A stretch of 64,000 bases of DNA from CAWIVJ01 sp963839525 (GTDB taxonomy: Bacteria; Cyanobacteriota; Vampirovibrionia; Gastranaerophilales; Gastranaerophilaceae): positions 1-64,000 of the forward strand of contig CAWIVJ010000007.1 in the NCBI GenBank assembly GCA_963839525.1. Direction: 5' to 3'. How positions within the stretch are numbered: position 1 is the first letter of the stretch; each line of letters opens with the position of its first letter. Below the pieces are notes generated by a model. The model worked only from the letters and a program-made list of their open reading frames with translations. It had not been told where the DNA came from and did not search any database. A program made the translations under genes and the position numbers. Shown here piece after piece: positions 53,047 to 62,330 of the stretch.

Positions 53047-54954
53047 TTATTTTAAGCTTTTTTCTATTAATTTAACAAATTTTTTAACAAGTAACGGGTT
53101 CCATTTTTTATTTGAGTCTTCTTTAATTTTTTCCAATGCTTCAAGAGGAGTTAAAGCATCGCGGTATGAACGCGTTTCAATAAGAGCAAAATATGAATCA
53201 AGTATCAGGATAATTTGAGAAGCTATAGGTATATCTTCTCCTGAAAATTTCCCAGGATATCCTGAACCGTCCCAGTTTTCATGATGATGTTCTATTATAG
53301 GAATAATATCTTGAACTTCCGAAATCGGTTTTAAAATCTCTCTTGCGGCAATAATAGGATGTTTCTTAATTTCTGCTTTTTCTCCTTCTGTTAAAGGAGC
53401 AGATTTTTGTAAAAGCTCTTTTGGAATCATTAAATTACCGACATCATACATTAAAGTTGCTATCCGTAATTTGTCAATGTCTTCCTCCGGCAAGTCAAAA
53501 AATTTAGCCAGCTTTATAGCAAGTTGTACTTTTAATTTTGTAATTCCTTTACCATGCTGTGGGTTGTATGCTTTAGTAAGCATGTCTGCCACTGAGTAAA
53601 GCATTTCTTTTAGAGAGGTTTTTTCATTAATATTGGATTTAGATAATTTTTTATGTAAGTTTTTTGAAATTTCCTTGGAAATGGTAATTTTTTGCTTGGA
53701 AAGAATTTTTTCAAAAGCGTTAATTGCAATTTCTTGCCAGGAAACTTCCGTAATTGATTTTGCCATTTGTACTTGGTTTCTTCCCTCTCTTTTTGCTTTG
53801 TACATGGCTTGATCAACCAATTCAAGAATTTCATCTATATTATTTGAATGCTCAAGAAAAGTTGCAACACCTATGCTTGCTGTAATTTGCCCTACCTGTT
53901 CCAGATTAAAGTCTGCAATGGCGCTTCTAATCCTTTCTGCTGCAATAAATCCTCCTTTAGAATCAACTCCGGGTAAAAGAAGGTTAAACTCTTCACCACC
54001 CATACGTGCCGCAACATCAATAGAGCGAGCATTCTTTGTTAAGATGTCGGCTACTGCTTTTATCGCTAAATCTCCGTAGGAATGACCGTATTTATCATTA
54101 ATTTGTTTTAAATAATCCAGATCTAATGCTATAAGACTAAAAGGTTGGTTCATACGTTTAGCTCTTACAACTTCTTTTTCCAAAAATTCTTCAAAATGCC
54201 GCCGATTATATAATGTTGTTAAAGGGTCAGTTATTGCCTGATTTTTTATTACTTGAAACAAATCCGCTATTGTAATAGCAAGTTCAATTTGCTGAGAAAA
54301 TAACCTAAGAAAATTTATTTCTGCTTCTTCTGCCATATCTCGTGATGAAAAAAGAACAAGAATCCCAAAATCTACATTCATAGAGCATAAAGGAATGATT
54401 ATTATAGAACGAGTTTGGGCATTGCTTAAAATCTTTCTGGTTAAATCTTCTGATAAATCAGGGGCAACTGTTTTTAGTGCGGATCTTAAATCTATTGTTT
54501 GTTTAATGCTTTTTTCGGATAAAGCTTGTGAGAATATCTCCTTTTCTTGAAATTCAAATCTGAGGGAATTAAAAGGTTTGCCAAGGACAGAATCAAGTTT
54601 TGTTGCTAATGAATCTTTTGCATGAGCAATTATTTTTAAATACTTGCCTTTATCATCCTCTTTTAGTTGAAGAATTACACTATGTAAATATCCCAATTCA
54701 CCGTAAAAAGATTTTACAATTGCCTCTAAAACACTGGATAAAGGCTTAGAAGAATTCATCATATCTAAGATATGATGTAATGTAAGCATTCTTCGATTTG
54801 TAAGATTCAGCTCATTAGTTCGTTCTGAGATTTCTTTTTCTAATTGGATATTTCTTTCATATATTTCCAGGAAATCTCGTTTGTTTGTGTGAAGAGTATT
54901 TTCTACTTCCGAAATTTGGTTTCGAAATTCTCTTATTTTGTCAAAGAAACTCAT
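53047..54954 (-). CDS. GAF-GGDEF protein with a degenerate HD-GYP domain
   Basis: 635 residues. Coiled coil at about 1-60, a GAF-like sensor to about 230, a GGDEF diguanylate cyclase at about 240-400 with LIALDLDYLKQINDKYGHSYGD and the active-site RMGGEEFNLLLPG, then an HD-GYP domain at about 440-635. The HD pair is altered (IATLMYDVGNLMIP, with YD in place of HD and GN in place of GK), while HHHENWDGSGYPGKFSGEDIP is intact. It should make cyclic di-GMP; its degradation is doubtful. It converges with the ZorB-like gene with 3 bases between stops. Confidence 0.88.
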   Translation of the reverse strand: MSFFDKIREFRNQISEVENTLHTNKRDFLEIYERNIQLEKEISERTNELNLTNRRMLTLHHILDMMNSSKPLSSVLEAIVKSFYGELGYLHSVILQLKEDDKGKYLKIIAHAKDSLATKLDSVLGKPFNSLRFEFQEKEIFSQALSEKSIKQTIDLRSALKTVAPDLSEDLTRKILSNAQTRSIIIIPLCSMNVDFGILVLFSSRDMAEEAEINFLRLFSQQIELAITIADLFQVIKNQAITDPLTTLYNRRHFEEFLEKEVVRAKRMNQPFSLIALDLDYLKQINDKYGHSYGDLAIKAVADILTKNARSIDVAARMGGEEFNLLLPGVDSKGGFIAAERIRSAIADFNLEQVGQITASIGVATFLEHSNNIDEILELVDQAMYKAKREGRNQVQMAKSITEVSWQEIAINAFEKILSKQKITISKEISKNLHKKLSKSNINEKTSLKEMLYSVADMLTKAYNPQHGKGITKLKVQLAIKLAKFFDLPEEDIDKLRIATLMYDVGNLMIPKELLQKSAPLTEGEKAEIKKHPIIAAREILKPISEVQDIIPIIEHHHENWDGSGYPGKFSGEDIPIASQIILILDSYFALIETRSYRDALTPLEALEKIKEDSNKKWNPLLVKKFVKLIEKSLK

Positions 54955-55027
54955 TAAACCTCTTATAAAGTTAAAGATTAATAAATTATAGTTCTAGTAT
55001 ACATCATCATTTAAAAACAATCGGCTT

Positions 55028-56071
55028 TTACAGCAATTTATTTACAATATTTATAATTTCAATTGCAACCGGATAATTTTGACAAGTATTTTTCTCTCTC
55101 TTTAGCTGGCATTTTTTCTTAAAACAAGGTTGACAAGGCAAATCGGCTTGGATAGAAAAATACTTTTCATCAATTCCGTAAGGACCAAATCTTTTAGATG
55201 GAGTGCTTGTAAAAATTGTAATTAAGGCGGGCTTTGAACAAGCCCATGCTAAATGTGCACTACCTGAATCAGGGCTTATAACTAAATTTGAACGTGAGAA
55301 TAATTCTCTTAATTCATTAATATTAGTTTTTCCGACAAGATTTACGAAATTTAAATCTCCTCTCGTTTTGTGCAGAATTCTTTCAATAAGTTGTTCATCT
55401 GCAACAGAACCTGTAAAAATGATATTGCATTTTGAAGAAATAGCATCAATAACTTCTGCCCAGTTTCTTTCATTCCAATGCTTATTGCCCCACGTTGTTG
55501 CCGGTGAAATTACGACTAGAGGTTTTGAAGTATCAAGATATTTTAAAAGATCATTAATTTTATTCTTTGATGTTTCAAAAGTTTTTGGTAATGAAAATCC
55601 GATATTTTTCGGTTCTATTCCTAAATATCTTGCGAAGTCAAGATTCCTTTCAACTATATGATAGTTATAGTCCCTGAATTTCGCTTTTGGTTTAACAAAC
55701 TCATTTGCTCCTAAAAAAGATAATTCGCGTGCATCTTTATGTGTTATTCTTCTTTTTGCTCCACAGAACATAAGCAAAAACAAACTTTTGAACATTTGTT
55801 GGCAATCAATGGCAATGTCGTATTTTTCTTTTCTGATGTCTTTTATTATTTGAAGAAATTCTTTAAAAGTTTTTAGAGAAAAAGGACGTTTTTTCCATTC
55901 ATTAAGCGGAACAAAATGTATTTTTGAAATATCAGGATTATTTCTGATAACCTCAAGACCTTTTTCCGCTACAACATAACCTATTCCATTTTCTTTTAAA
56001 GTATTGACCAAGGGCAACGTAAAAATTACATCTCCCAATGATGTTAATCTTATTATTAAAATTTTAGCCAT
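55028..56071 (-). CDS. Glycosyltransferase family 9 (heptosyltransferase-like)
   Basis: 347 residues, AAGG upstream. N-terminal ILIIRLTSLGDVIFTLPLV, VISPATTWGNKHWNERNWAEVI, and the donor-site block VISPDSGSAHLAWACSKPALITIFTSTP, with a Cys-rich tail (CQPCFKKKCQLKREKNTC) common in this family. It probably adds heptose or a related sugar to LPS core at the inner membrane, in line with the heptose kinase-like gene at 32 kb. Confidence 0.88.
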   Translation of the reverse strand: MAKILIIRLTSLGDVIFTLPLVNTLKENGIGYVVAEKGLEVIRNNPDISKIHFVPLNEWKKRPFSLKTFKEFLQIIKDIRKEKYDIAIDCQQMFKSLFLLMFCGAKRRITHKDARELSFLGANEFVKPKAKFRDYNYHIVERNLDFARYLGIEPKNIGFSLPKTFETSKNKINDLLKYLDTSKPLVVISPATTWGNKHWNERNWAEVIDAISSKCNIIFTGSVADEQLIERILHKTRGDLNFVNLVGKTNINELRELFSRSNLVISPDSGSAHLAWACSKPALITIFTSTPSKRFGPYGIDEKYFSIQADLPCQPCFKKKCQLKREKNTCQNYPVAIEIINIVNKLL

Positions 56072-56264
56072 TTTTAACCTTTTTACTTAATTAATTTTAG
56101 CATAAATTTTTTCTTTTGACTTGTTTTTTTATTTCATTAAAAAATAGTTATATAAGGCTTAAATAAATGTCATACAATCGTATGAAATTTACGCTGAGAA
56201 TTGAGCAAATCAGTAGATTTTACCGATGATAAATCTTGAGAAGGTTTAAAAAAGAAGGGCTAAA

Positions 56265-57683
56265 ATGTCATATAATTCAATGTCTGTAATAAGACAAACC
56301 CCTTATTTAATAAATAATAACGGAGGTTTTATAAAAAGAAAAAAAGAAGAAGATGAACAACCTTTTGATTCTTCTAAGCCTTCGCATTCATCTTTACTTC
56401 AAGAAGAGCAGCAAGCTCCTAACGTTGATAAAGATGAAAAGAGCCTTCAGCAGCAGTTAATAGAATCAAAAGAGTCTCATCAACGCGCAGTAACATCACG
56501 AGATGCTAATTTAAAAAATGCTACAGTTAACATTGCCCAAATTTTAAAAGATTTTAAAAGTACTGCTAAAGCAATAGGTTCATCTCCAGAGTTGGCAGAA
56601 GAAGTAAATATGTATTTGACTCTGATTGAAAAACAGGCTCAAAGAGAAGTACCCGATGTAAAATTAATCCGTTCAAATCTTAAGAACGCATCTATTTTAC
56701 TTGATGATTTTATTACAGAAACACTTCAAAGACCATCAAAAGTGGTTGAAAATTGGATAGATGCTTTATTCTTACAGCAAATAAATTATAAATATAACCA
56801 AGAAGAGATTAATCCTCAATTTTTAGTCAAATTTCCGGAGCAAAAAAGAGATGAAGCTTCAATTGATGAAAACCTTGAGCAAGAAGTAAAAGAAGTCACT
56901 GCAAAGCCTGAAAAATTATTGAATATTCCTCAAGATGAAAAGCTTAAGTCTCTTTTTATTCAAGCTAAGAAATATTCTTATGCAAACAACTCTAAAAAAT
57001 CAATGGAACTTTTTAAAGAGGCCTTAGAGCGCGCCATTGAAGTGAATGATAAAGAAACAGAATCTAAAATTCTTTATGAAATAGGAAAAATTTACGATAG
57101 AAATGACTACCTTGCTCAGGCTTTAACCAGCTATAATAAATCCTTAAATATTACTCAGGATTTTAATGTAAAAACAAAAGCTCATTATTCAATGGCGCAA
57201 ATTTATGACGATGTAACTCAGTTTGAATCGGCTATTAATCATTATATGAGTTCTATTTCTTATGCAGGAGAGCTTGAAAACTTTACTGCCCAATCAACGT
57301 CTTTGGTAAAAATAGGAAATATTTACTCGGATGAATATAAAAAAGAAGCATTTGATTTTCTATCCCAAGCAGAATTGTTTGCAAAAGAAAGCAAAAGTCA
57401 TAAAACAAAAGCTTATGTTTCAGGAAATATTGCAAATGCTTATAATAAATTTAACAAACCTCAAAACGCATTGAAATATTATTCCAGTGCTGTTAAAGAG
57501 TATCAAGAAGCAAATTCTCCACTAAAAGTTGCAATCAATTACAAAAGAGCTGCCGAGCTTATGCAAGATTACAATAATCCTCAAAAAGCAAAAAAGTTGA
57601 TGGAAAAAGCCCTTATTAACGCAAGAAAAACAGAGGATTTGAATTTAATGAGAGATGTTCAGGAAGCTCTTGATAGTATTTAG
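56265..57683 (+). CDS. TPR-repeat protein
   Basis: 472 residues, AAGGG upstream. Disordered charged N-terminus (about 1-75), a helical domain (VNMYLTLIEKQAQREVPDVK) and at about 230-470 at least five tetratricopeptide-like repeats (AKKYSYANNSKKSMELFKEA, GKIYDRNDYLAQALTSYNKS, AQIYDDVTQFESAINHYMSS). No signal peptide. A scaffold or adaptor role is probable. Confidence 0.8.
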   Translation: MSYNSMSVIRQTPYLINNNGGFIKRKKEEDEQPFDSSKPSHSSLLQEEQQAPNVDKDEKSLQQQLIESKESHQRAVTSRDANLKNATVNIAQILKDFKSTAKAIGSSPELAEEVNMYLTLIEKQAQREVPDVKLIRSNLKNASILLDDFITETLQRPSKVVENWIDALFLQQINYKYNQEEINPQFLVKFPEQKRDEASIDENLEQEVKEVTAKPEKLLNIPQDEKLKSLFIQAKKYSYANNSKKSMELFKEALERAIEVNDKETESKILYEIGKIYDRNDYLAQALTSYNKSLNITQDFNVKTKAHYSMAQIYDDVTQFESAINHYMSSISYAGELENFTAQSTSLVKIGNIYSDEYKKEAFDFLSQAELFAKESKSHKTKAYVSGNIANAYNKFNKPQNALKYYSSAVKEYQEANSPLKVAINYKRAAELMQDYNNPQKAKKLMEKALINARKTEDLNLMRDVQEALDSI

Positions 57684-57701
57684 TTAATTTAAATTTTAGA
57701 A

Positions 57702-57735
57702 AAACGGGGCGCAAAGCTTGCTTTGCGCCCCGTTT
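57702..57735. terminator. Bidirectional terminator between the TPR gene and rpsO
   Basis: AAACGGGGCGCAAAGC pairs with TTTGCGCCCCGTTT, with T-rich sequence on either side. It can serve both convergent genes. Confidence 0.92.
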
Positions 57736-57750
57736 AAACTTAAAAATAAA

Positions 57751-58020
57751 TTAACCTCTTATACCGAGTTTTTTGATTAAAGCTCTATATTGCTTAAGAT
57801 CTTTTTCTTTAAGATAAGAAAGAAACCTTTTTCTTCTTCCGACTAACATTAAAAGACCTCGTTTTGTAGAAAAGTCTTTAGCGTTAATTTTTAAATGTTC
57901 GGTAAGATCATTAATTTTTTTGCTCATCATCGCTATTTGAACTTCAACAGAACCTGTATCTTGCTCATTTTTACCATATTTTTTAATAATTTCTTTTTTG
58001 TTTTTTAAATTGATACTCAT
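57751..58020 (-). CDS. rpsO: 30S ribosomal protein S15
   Basis: 89 residues, AAGGA upstream. Family blocks KKYGKNEQDTGSVEVQIAMM, INDLTEHLKINAKDFSTKRG and RRKRFLSYL. It binds 16S rRNA in the platform. Normal length. The downstream pnp gene of many bacteria is not adjacent here. Confidence 0.97.
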   Translation of the reverse strand: MSINLKNKKEIIKKYGKNEQDTGSVEVQIAMMSKKINDLTEHLKINAKDFSTKRGLLMLVGRRKRFLSYLKEKDLKQYRALIKKLGIRG

Positions 58021-58112
58021 TATTTTTCCTTAGCTATTTATATCACTGTAAAATAATGATATAACATAAAAAAAAAATTGCAATATTAATGTTACAAGCC
58101 CTTAAAAATTAA

Positions 58113-58454
58113 TTAAGCTAAGAATGCACTTGCAATTGCAGCAGAATTGTTCATTTTTCCTGAGTAAAATATACGGCTTTGTAAACTGGATCTTAGAATA
58201 TCAGTATTGATTTCTGCATCATTAAAAAGATTAATCATATTATTATATTCATTTCTGAATTGATTTGTTGTCCCGGGTTTTTTAAGTTCGCATTCCAAGT
58301 AATATTTTTTTTGCTGAAAAATACTTAATCGATTCATCGCAGCTTCATATTCTGCTTTCTTTTCAAGCATACTTTGATAAGCTTCATCGGCAGTTTGATT
58401 AATACCATTTAAAACATTTGTTTGAAAATCAGTTTTTTGAACATCTCCGCCCAT
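58113..58454 (-). CDS. Hypothetical protein, 113 residues
   Basis: AGGA upstream of ATG 58454. Entirely helical and charged (SMLEKKAEYEAAMNRLSIFQ, RNEYNNMINLFND), with an Ala-rich end. Pattern suggests a coiled-coil. No family recognised. Confidence 0.5.
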   Translation of the reverse strand: MGGDVQKTDFQTNVLNGINQTADEAYQSMLEKKAEYEAAMNRLSIFQQKKYYLECELKKPGTTNQFRNEYNNMINLFNDAEINTDILRSSLQSRIFYSGKMNNSAAIASAFLA

Positions 58455-58560
58455 AAAAATTCCTCATAATTATCCCCTATATTTATATAAAAACAAATTA
58501 GGTTAAAAAATTGCCTTTTTTGCTATTTTTTATGTTAATATTAATGCATTATTTCTATTT

Positions 58561-58658
58561 GTCATTGCGAGTTGTGAGGTATAAACCAAACAACGAAGCA
58601 ATCCAAGAAAAATTTTGGATTGACGCGTTACTCGCTGAGGTTCGTTCTTTGCAATGAC
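58561..58658. repeat. 98-bp imperfect palindromic intergenic repeat
   Basis: Begins GTCATTGCGAG and ends GCAATGAC, with GAAGCAATCC and GGATTG on the two sides. This resembles the short palindromic elements with CATTGCGAG ends found dispersed in many bacterial genomes. It sits 70 bases before purB. Confidence 0.7.
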
Positions 58659-58728
58659 GCAAAGAAAAATATAATTGAAAATAAAGCAGGTCGGACATAC
58701 TTGCCCGACAATAAAAAGGCAGAAAAAA

Positions 58729-60020
58729 ATGATTGAACGTTATTCTTTGGAAAAAATGAAGAAAATTTGGGACTTAGACTCAAAATTTAATTATTATTTG
58801 AGAGTTGAGCTGGCGGTTTGCGATGCTTATGTTAAATTGGGACAATTCCCGCAAAAAGACATAGAAGAAATAAAAAGGCTTGCTAGATTTAACGTAAAAA
58901 GGATTGATGAAATTGAGCAAGAAGTTAACCATGATGTAATTGCATTTTTGACAAATGTTAATGAAAACTTGGGTGAAGAACTCGCAAAATATATGCATGT
59001 AGGTCTTACAAGTTCTGATGTTCTTGATACGGCAATGGCGTTGCAGATTCAGGATGCAGGAAAAATTATCAAAGAAGATTTAGAAAATGTTATAAATTCT
59101 TTAAAAAATCTGGCTCAAAAGCATAAAAAAACAATTTGTATAGGTCGTTCACATGGAATTTCATGCAGAAGTTATGACTTTCGGTATGAAAGTTTATACG
59201 TGGCTCGATGCTTTTGAAAGAGCTAAAAATCATTTTGAATATTCGCTTGAAGAGATAAGAGTAGGGCAGATTTCCGGACCGGTAGGAACTTATTCTAATA
59301 TTTCACCGGAAATTGAAAAAATAACCTGTGAGAATTTAGGACTAAAATCTGCCAGAATTTCAACCCAAATTATTGCACGTGATTTTCATGCTTACTTTAT
59401 GCAATCTTTAGCTATGATTGCTACCGTTATAGAACAATTTTCAACTGAATTAAGACATTTGCAAAGAACGGAAGTTCTTGAAGTAGAAGAAGGATTTAAA
59501 AAAGGGCAAAAGGGTTCTTCTGCAATGCCTCATAAGAAAAATCCCATTTCAGGAGAAAATTTATGCGGATTGGCCAGAGTTGTCAGAGTCAAATTCGTTT
59601 GCAGCAATGGAAAATGTTGCACTCTGGCACGAAAGGGATATTTCCCATAGTTCGACGGAAAGAATTATTTTTCCTGACAGCACTATTTTAATTGATTATA
59701 TGCTTAACAGATTTAAAAATGTTATTGAAAATTTAGTTGTTCATGAAAAAAATATGATTAAAAATGCAAATCTTTTCGGCGGAATTGTTTATTCCCAAAA
59801 AGTTCTTCTAACTCTTATTGACAAAGGTTTAACAAGAGAAGATGCTTATAAAATAGTGCAGAGAAACGCCCATGATGCTTTTGAAAATGATGGCAATTTT
59901 AGATTAAATCTGGAAAAAGATGCAGAGGTTAAAAAATATTTATCTGGCGATGAAATAGAAAGTTGTTTTAACATTCAAGATTATCTGAAAAATATTAATG
60001 AAATTTACAAGAGGTTTTGA
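58729..60020 (+). pseudogene. purB: Adenylosuccinate lyase with two single-base insertions
   Basis: Start ATG 58729 (MIERYSLEKMKKIWDLD). Frame 1 runs to GRSHGI, then an extra T in a run at about 59159-59163 shifts it; the next frame continues HAEVMTFGMKVYTWLDAF and holds the signature SSAMPHKKNPI. An extra G at about 59587-59589 shifts it again; the last frame gives SNSFAAMENVALWHERDISHSS to the stop at 60020. With both bases removed the product has 429 residues, the normal PurB length. It would act twice in purine synthesis. As read, no single frame contains the active site. It may be a true pseudogene or consensus errors. Confidence 0.88.
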
Positions 60021-60034
60021 TAATTAATATAAAA

Positions 60035-60064
60035 TTAACCCTAACCGCTTAGGGTTAGGGTTAA
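60035..60064. terminator. Hairpin after purB
   Basis: TTAACCCTAA pairs with TTAGGGTTA around a short loop; the right side repeats TAGGGT. It lies between convergent genes and could terminate both, though the T-run is weak. Confidence 0.5.
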
Positions 60065-60098
60065 TAAGTAAGATGGGCATGTTTACCCGGCTTACAAA

Positions 60099-61406
60099 TT
60101 AAATTATGCTTTTTATGACTTTTTTGATTTTAAAAGAATCAATGAATACTTCTACTTCCTTTTCTGAAAGCTTTTTCCAACTGTCTTTTGTTTTATTAAA
60201 AACATAGAAAACAAGTTTTTTGAAAATGCTTTTATCGGGAACCTGTATGTTAATTATATCAATACATTTAAGTTTTATTTTTATCTTCTTTTGTGCTATT
60301 TCGCTTGAGTTAAGTTTTATCGTCTTTTTAGCTATCCCTGCCTTAATATCCTTAATGTCAGGAGATATAATAATTTCATGCAAGCTTCTTATTTTACCCA
60401 ATTCTAAATTACCTGTTGTTTCAATTCTATTTGTACCCAAAGAGCCCAATATTGAAGAATTTTCGACAACCTCAATATCTTTTACCGTTAATTCTGAAGT
60501 AGCTGTTGTGGTTAACCCTTTGGCTTTAAGGGATTTATTTATAGTTGTTTTACCGTTGAAATAGGTGTCCTCTGCATCAACACTTGCTGCACTAAAGTCC
60601 CCTTCTACAACAAGAGGTCCTGTTTTAACTTTTCCTTTTATTTCAGTTGTGTTACCGTCGAAAACTGCTGTTTCCCCATTTGTAGAGAGATTTTTTACAC
60701 TAAAATTTTTTCCTACCTGAAGACTTCCTGTGTTAGCATTTTCACGTATTATAGTTTTACCCTTGAACGTGGTGTCCTTTGCATCAACACTTCCTGCACT
60801 AAAGTCCCCTTCTACAACAAGAGGTCCTGTTTCAGCTTTTCCTTTTATTTCAGTTGTGTCACCTTTGAAGACTGCTTTTTCCCCATTTGTAGAGAGATTG
60901 TTTACACTAAAATTTTCTCCTACGTGAAGATCTTTTGTTTTAGCATTTTCACGTATTATAGTTTTACCGATGAGAGTGGTGCTCTTTGCATCAACACTTG
61001 CTGCACTAAAGTCCCCTTTTACAAAAAGAGATCCTGTTTTAACTTCTCCTTTTATTTTAGTTGTTTCACCTCCTAAAATAGTGACGCCCTTTATATCAAC
61101 ACTTCCTGCCCTAAAGCCTCCGCTTTTTACATGAAGCGATCTTGTTTTAACTTTTCCTTTTATTTCAATTTTTTCACCTTCAAAGGTTGCAGATTGCCCA
61201 TTTGTATCAATAAAATCGTAGAAGACATTACCTTTAATATCGAGTGGTTTATTTGTAACAATACCTTTAGACCGTTTTTTACTAGAAACTCCAAAATTGA
61301 CAGTATCTTGTACTAAATTATATTTACCCAAAGGTTTTCGGATATAAGCTGGAGTACCTGATTTGGTAGTTTGAATTTGATTTTTTAAAATTGGTATAAT
61401 TTTCAT
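60099..61406 (-). CDS. Beta-repeat (bactofilin-like) protein with long tandem repeats
   Basis: 435 residues. Residues about 75-310 hold four tandem units of up to 68 residues with the pattern TTEIKGKVKTGPLVVEGDFS, AASVDAKDTTFKGKTIIREN, GSLQVGKNFSVKNLSTNGE: alternating short beta strands as in polymer-forming beta-helix proteins. Units 3 and 4 are almost identical at their starts. A basic region and a helical end follow. There is no signal peptide. A bactofilin-like scaffold or a surface beta-helix is the best guess. Confidence 0.55.
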   Translation of the reverse strand: MKIIPILKNQIQTTKSGTPAYIRKPLGKYNLVQDTVNFGVSSKKRSKGIVTNKPLDIKGNVFYDFIDTNGQSATFEGEKIEIKGKVKTRSLHVKSGGFRAGSVDIKGVTILGGETTKIKGEVKTGSLFVKGDFSAASVDAKSTTLIGKTIIRENAKTKDLHVGENFSVNNLSTNGEKAVFKGDTTEIKGKAETGPLVVEGDFSAGSVDAKDTTFKGKTIIRENANTGSLQVGKNFSVKNLSTNGETAVFDGNTTEIKGKVKTGPLVVEGDFSAASVDAEDTYFNGKTTINKSLKAKGLTTTATSELTVKDIEVVENSSILGSLGTNRIETTGNLELGKIRSLHEIIISPDIKDIKAGIAKKTIKLNSSEIAQKKIKIKLKCIDIINIQVPDKSIFKKLVFYVFNKTKDSWKKLSEKEVEVFIDSFKIKKVIKSII

Positions 61407-61461
61407 TTTTAAATTCCTCTCCCTATCTGCAAAAGATTTTTGTATTACGGAGGTTTAAAAA

Positions 61462-61647
61462 ATGATGAAAATATTTTTTGCTATTGGAAAATTTTATCTA
61501 TTCTGCTATATTTTGCCATATTGCCTATTATTACTGCATTTAAGCTATTTGTATATATTTATTAAGCACCTTTACATTATTGATATTTCTTTATTGGATA
61601 TATTTATAATTATTAAGTTTTTTACAAATTACCCCCTTGATTATTGA
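61462..61647 (+). CDS. Possible small hydrophobic membrane protein
   Basis: 61 residues, almost all hydrophobic/aromatic with two possible membrane helices, and a good ribosome site (GGAGG, 9 bases before ATG). Composition could equally be chance in AT-rich DNA. The rest of 61648-61783 has only a short weak hairpin (AATGAG/CTCATT) before rpsP. Confidence 0.3.
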   Translation: MMKIFFAIGKFYLFCYILPYCLLLLHLSYLYIFIKHLYIIDISLLDIFIIIKFFTNYPLDY

Positions 61648-61783
61648 ATATTCTTGTGTTTATATAGGATTAATGAGCTTTCCTCTTACGCTCATTAGAA
61701 AAGATCAAGCGGCAGATCTTTGGGTTTTACACACAAAATATATGCATTTATAATGCTATTTAAGTAAAGAGAAGGAAAACAAA

Positions 61784-62278
61784 ATGTTAAAAATCAGATT
61801 AAAAAGATTAGGCTCTAAAAAAGCTCCTGCGTATAGAATTATTGTTATAAATTCAACAACAAAACGTGAAGGTAGACCTATTCAAGAATTAGGTCATTAC
61901 AACCCTAAAACAAAAATTATGAAATTAGATAAACAATCAGCTTTGGAATGGATTAAAAAAGGCGCTCAACCAACTGATACAGTTAAATATTTGATTGATA
62001 ACTGTAATAAAGACGGCGGTTTAGATTATAAACAAAAAACAGAAAAAAAATTATCTAAGAAAGCGATTGCTAAATTAGAGGCTGAAAAAGAAGCTAAAGC
62101 TAAAGCAGCAGAAGAGGCAAAAGCAGCTAAAGCAGCGGCTAAAGAGGCTAAAGAAAATCCTGTTGAAGAATCTAAAACGGAAGAAACTGTTGAAGCTGCA
62201 GCAGAAGAAGCTAAGACTGAAGAGCCTAAAACTGAAGAAGTTAAAAAAGAAGAAGAATCTGCTTCCGCAGAAGCTTAA
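61784..62278 (+). CDS. rpsP: 30S ribosomal protein S16 with extended charged C-terminus
   Basis: 164 residues, AAGGA upstream. Residues 1-85 are standard S16 (IRLKRLGSKKAPAYRIIVIN, RPIQELGHYNP, ALEWIKKGAQPTDTV). The rest is a Lys/Glu/Ala-rich extension (KAAEEAKAAKAAAKEAKE) that roughly doubles the usual length. Such tails occur in some lineages and are probably disordered on the ribosome surface. Confidence 0.96.
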   Translation: MLKIRLKRLGSKKAPAYRIIVINSTTKREGRPIQELGHYNPKTKIMKLDKQSALEWIKKGAQPTDTVKYLIDNCNKDGGLDYKQKTEKKLSKKAIAKLEAEKEAKAKAAEEAKAAKAAAKEAKENPVEESKTEETVEAAAEEAKTEEPKTEEVKKEEESASAEA

Positions 62279-62289
62279 AAAGTATATTA

Positions 62290-62330
62290 AAAAAGGCGAA
62301 GCCGGAAAGTTTTCCGGCTTCGCCTTTTTT
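62290..62330. terminator. Strong terminator between rpsP and the convergent gene
   Basis: AAAAAGGCGAAGCCGG pairs with CCGGCTTCGCCTTTTT, T6 following. Works on both strands. Confidence 0.93.

Noticed and set aside
60035..60064. Telomere-like TTAGGG repeats
   Set aside because: Only two units, explained by a hairpin terminator between convergent genes.
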